Below are positions 12,049 to 13,405 of a stretch of 13,405 bases of DNA, piece by piece (position 1 is the first letter of the stretch; each line of letters opens with the position of its first letter). The notes beneath the pieces are model-generated. The model saw only the letters and a program-made list of their open reading frames with translations, searched no databases and was not told the origin of the DNA. A program made the position numbers and the translations under genes. The stretch is from Negativicutes bacterium (GTDB lineage Bacteria > Bacillota_C > Negativicutes > Acidaminococcales > Acidaminococcaceae): the NCBI GenBank assembly GCA_009930275.1, contig RZYP01000048.1, forward strand, positions 1 to 13,405. Direction: 5' to 3'.

Positions 12049-13405
12049 ATGAGAAATCCAGAGACAATATTAAACAATTTAGTGAAACACAGTTCTGTTT
12101 CAAGTTATAAGTATGAACGGCTGTATCGGATTCTATTCAATGAAGATATGTTCTCTGTCGCGTACCAACGCATATATGCCAAACAAGGTAATATGACACC
12201 TGGAACAGATGGAAAAACTATCGACCAAATGAGTGTTCAGCGAATAGAAAAACTTATTGAGAGTCTCAAAACAGAGACTTATCAACCTAAACCAGCAAGA
12301 AGAGTGTATATTCCAAAAAAGAATGGAAAAGAAAGACCTTTGGGCATTCCTTCTTTTGAGGACAAATTAGTACAAGAAGTTATCCGAATGATATTGGAAG
12401 CCATATATGAGGAACATTTTGAATATACCTCACATGGCTTTCGTCCACATCGGAGCTGCCATACCGCTCTTACTCAAGTTCAAGAAAAGTTCACAGGCGT
12501 TAAGTGGTTTATCGAAGGAGATATAAAAGGATTCTTCGACAACATCAACCACGATATTCTTGTGGATACTCTAAAAGAGCGTATAAGCGACGAACGTTTC
12601 TTACGCTTAATTAGAAAATTTCTGAAAGCTGGATATATTGAACGATGGCGATTCCAAAACACGTATAGTGGAACACCTCAAGGCGGTATTATCAGTCCCA
12701 TACTGGCTAATATCTATCTTGATAGATTCGACAAATACATCAAGGAATATGCTGAAAAATTCAATAAAGGTGAAAGACGACGAATAAGTTCGGAATACCG
12801 TAGACTCAATAACAAGAAAACAAGACTTGCAAAGAAGCTGAAATCAATAACGGATGAATCCGTGAGGGATAAAATGATAGCAGAGATAAAAGAAACGTTG
12901 GCACAAACCTTCGCAACAACCTGTCAAGAACCGATGGATACAGAATACAGACGAATCCAGTACGTTAGATACGCTGATGATTTCTTAATTGGAATTATCG
13001 GAAGTAAAATCGAGTGCATTACAATCAAGGCGGACATTGCCAAATTCATGGCAGAAAAGCTAAGATTGGAACTTTCAGAGGAAAAGACCCTGATAACAAA
13101 CGCACACGATAAAGCTAAATTCTTAGGGTACGAAATATTTGTCCGTGACTGTAGCTTTAGGCATAAGGATAGTAAAGGTGTGATAAGACGCTTCGGAAAA
13201 GGCTCAGTCATGTTGCATGTAAATATGGATACAGCAAAAAACAAGCTTTTGGAATATGATGCTGTAAGGATGTCCCAAGAACGGAAAAAGACGGTTTGGA
13301 AACCCAAACCACGTGCCTTTATGATTGGAAAGAAGGTTGAAGACATAGTAGCTCAATATAATACCGAAATAAGAGGATTCTATAACTATTATGCCATTGC
13401 CAATA
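12049..13405 (+). CDS. ltrA: Group II intron reverse transcriptase/maturase (LtrA-like), 3' end outside the window
   Basis: The frame is open for 452 codons up to the window end. The protein helps the intron RNA fold and splice, and copies it during retrohoming. Visible RT blocks are RVYIPKKNGKERPLGIP (85-101), HGFRPHRSCHTAL (129-141), FIEGDIKGFFDNI with Asp158, GTPQGGIISPILANIYLD (208-225) and YADD at 308-311. An insert rich in Arg/Lys (about 240-268) separates the latter two. The maturase X domain begins near the end (IRGFYNYYAIAN). Catalytic residues are intact. The whole protein should be near 600 residues if like LtrA; the DNA-binding and endonuclease parts cannot be assessed. An in-frame GTG at 12040 is an alternative start. 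Confidence 0.93.
   Translation, partial: MRNPETILNNLVKHSSVSSYKYERLYRILFNEDMFSVAYQRIYAKQGNMTPGTDGKTIDQMSVQRIEKLIESLKTETYQPKPARRVYIPKKNGKERPLGIPSFEDKLVQEVIRMILEAIYEEHFEYTSHGFRPHRSCHTALTQVQEKFTGVKWFIEGDIKGFFDNINHDILVDTLKERISDERFLRLIRKFLKAGYIERWRFQNTYSGTPQGGIISPILANIYLDRFDKYIKEYAEKFNKGERRRISSEYRRLNNKKTRLAKKLKSITDESVRDKMIAEIKETLAQTFATTCQEPMDTEYRRIQYVRYADDFLIGIIGSKIECITIKADIAKFMAEKLRLELSEEKTLITNAHDKAKFLGYEIFVRDCSFRHKDSKGVIRRFGKGSVMLHVNMDTAKNKLLEYDAVRMSQERKKTVWKPKPRAFMIGKKVEDIVAQYNTEIRGFYNYYAIAN

Larger units (their letters stand above)
1..13405. mobile_element. Part of a CTnDOT-family integrative conjugative element (mob and tra modules)
   Basis: The whole window reads as the transfer core of a Bacteroidales conjugative transposon. 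A mobA/mobB pair runs left and a collinear traA-to-traN operon runs right, in the order known for CTnDOT and related elements. Neither end of the element, nor its integrase, excision or regulatory genes, is inside the window, so the element's identity rests on gene order and protein families only. A plasmid carrying the same MPF_B transfer system cannot be excluded from this slice. Confidence 0.88.
11486..13405 (+). mobile_element. Group II intron inserted in traN (3' end beyond the window)
   Basis: The intron begins GTGCGCCC, a classical group II 5' end, with CGCCC-ATAA-GGGTG forming the first short stem, very like the start of Ll.LtrB as I recall it. About 560 nt of structured RNA (domains I-III and the start of IV) precede an intron-encoded reverse transcriptase at 12049. 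A stem at 11753-11804 presents ACTGTT in its terminal loop (EBS1), which pairs with AACGGT ending the 5' exon. Domains V and VI and the 3' splice site lie past 13405. It is in the same orientation as traN, as required for splicing from the tra transcript. ORF type and 5' end suggest the IIA/mitochondrial-like class. Confidence 0.9.

Overview
The window is a piece of a CTnDOT-family integrative conjugative element (conjugative transposon) from a Bacteroidales genome (Bacteroides, Parabacteroides, Prevotella or a relative). The evidence is the gene order. A mobA/mobB relaxosome pair runs leftwards. The complete front part of a Bacteroidetes-type (MPF_B) type IV secretion operon runs rightwards in canonical order: traA (ParA-like), traB and traC (two DUF3408 proteins), traD, traE, traF, traG (VirB4-like ATPase), traH-position DUF3876, traI, traJ, traK, traL, traM, then traN. 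Few genes have a Shine-Dalgarno sequence, and A/T-rich leaders precede the starts, as expected in Bacteroidetes. No integrase, tetQ/rte regulators or antibiotic resistance gene lies in this slice.

Layout. Positions 1-71 (minus) hold only the N-terminus of relaxase MobB. Positions 76-516 (minus) hold the accessory protein MobA. Positions 517-1228 are a long divergent intergenic region. It contains a cluster of inverted repeats that looks like the transfer origin (about 601-731), a Bacteroides-type -7 box facing mobA (791-798), a 44-bp sequence that recurs almost perfectly inside traD (831-874), and a T-poor degenerate repeat tract that leads directly into traA (about 921-1228). Positions 1229-11205 carry traA to traM, tightly packed, with several overlapping stop/start junctions. 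The one long gap (3686-3839) carries a hairpin before the pilin-like traE.

From 11289 traN begins normally, with a signal peptide, but it is cut in codon 66 at 11485/11486 by a group II intron. The intron starts with GTGCGCCC, carries a recognisable EBS1 hairpin that pairs with the exon just upstream, and encodes a reverse transcriptase/maturase of the mitochondrial-like (LtrA) type from 12049. This ORF is still open at the window end. The intron lies in the sense orientation of traN, so splicing could restore the message.

How the genes work together (known for the family): MobA and MobB process oriT. TraG supplies energy. TraE/TraF are VirB2/VirB3-like, TraI VirB5-like, TraJ VirB6-like, TraK VirB8-like, TraM VirB10-like and TraN VirB9-like, and together they build the envelope-spanning channel. 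Less familiar signals are a 13-nt leader motif CCACTAAAAAAAT found four times before mob/tra starts, the shared 44-bp repeat, the T-poor traA leader, and the intron in an essential channel gene.
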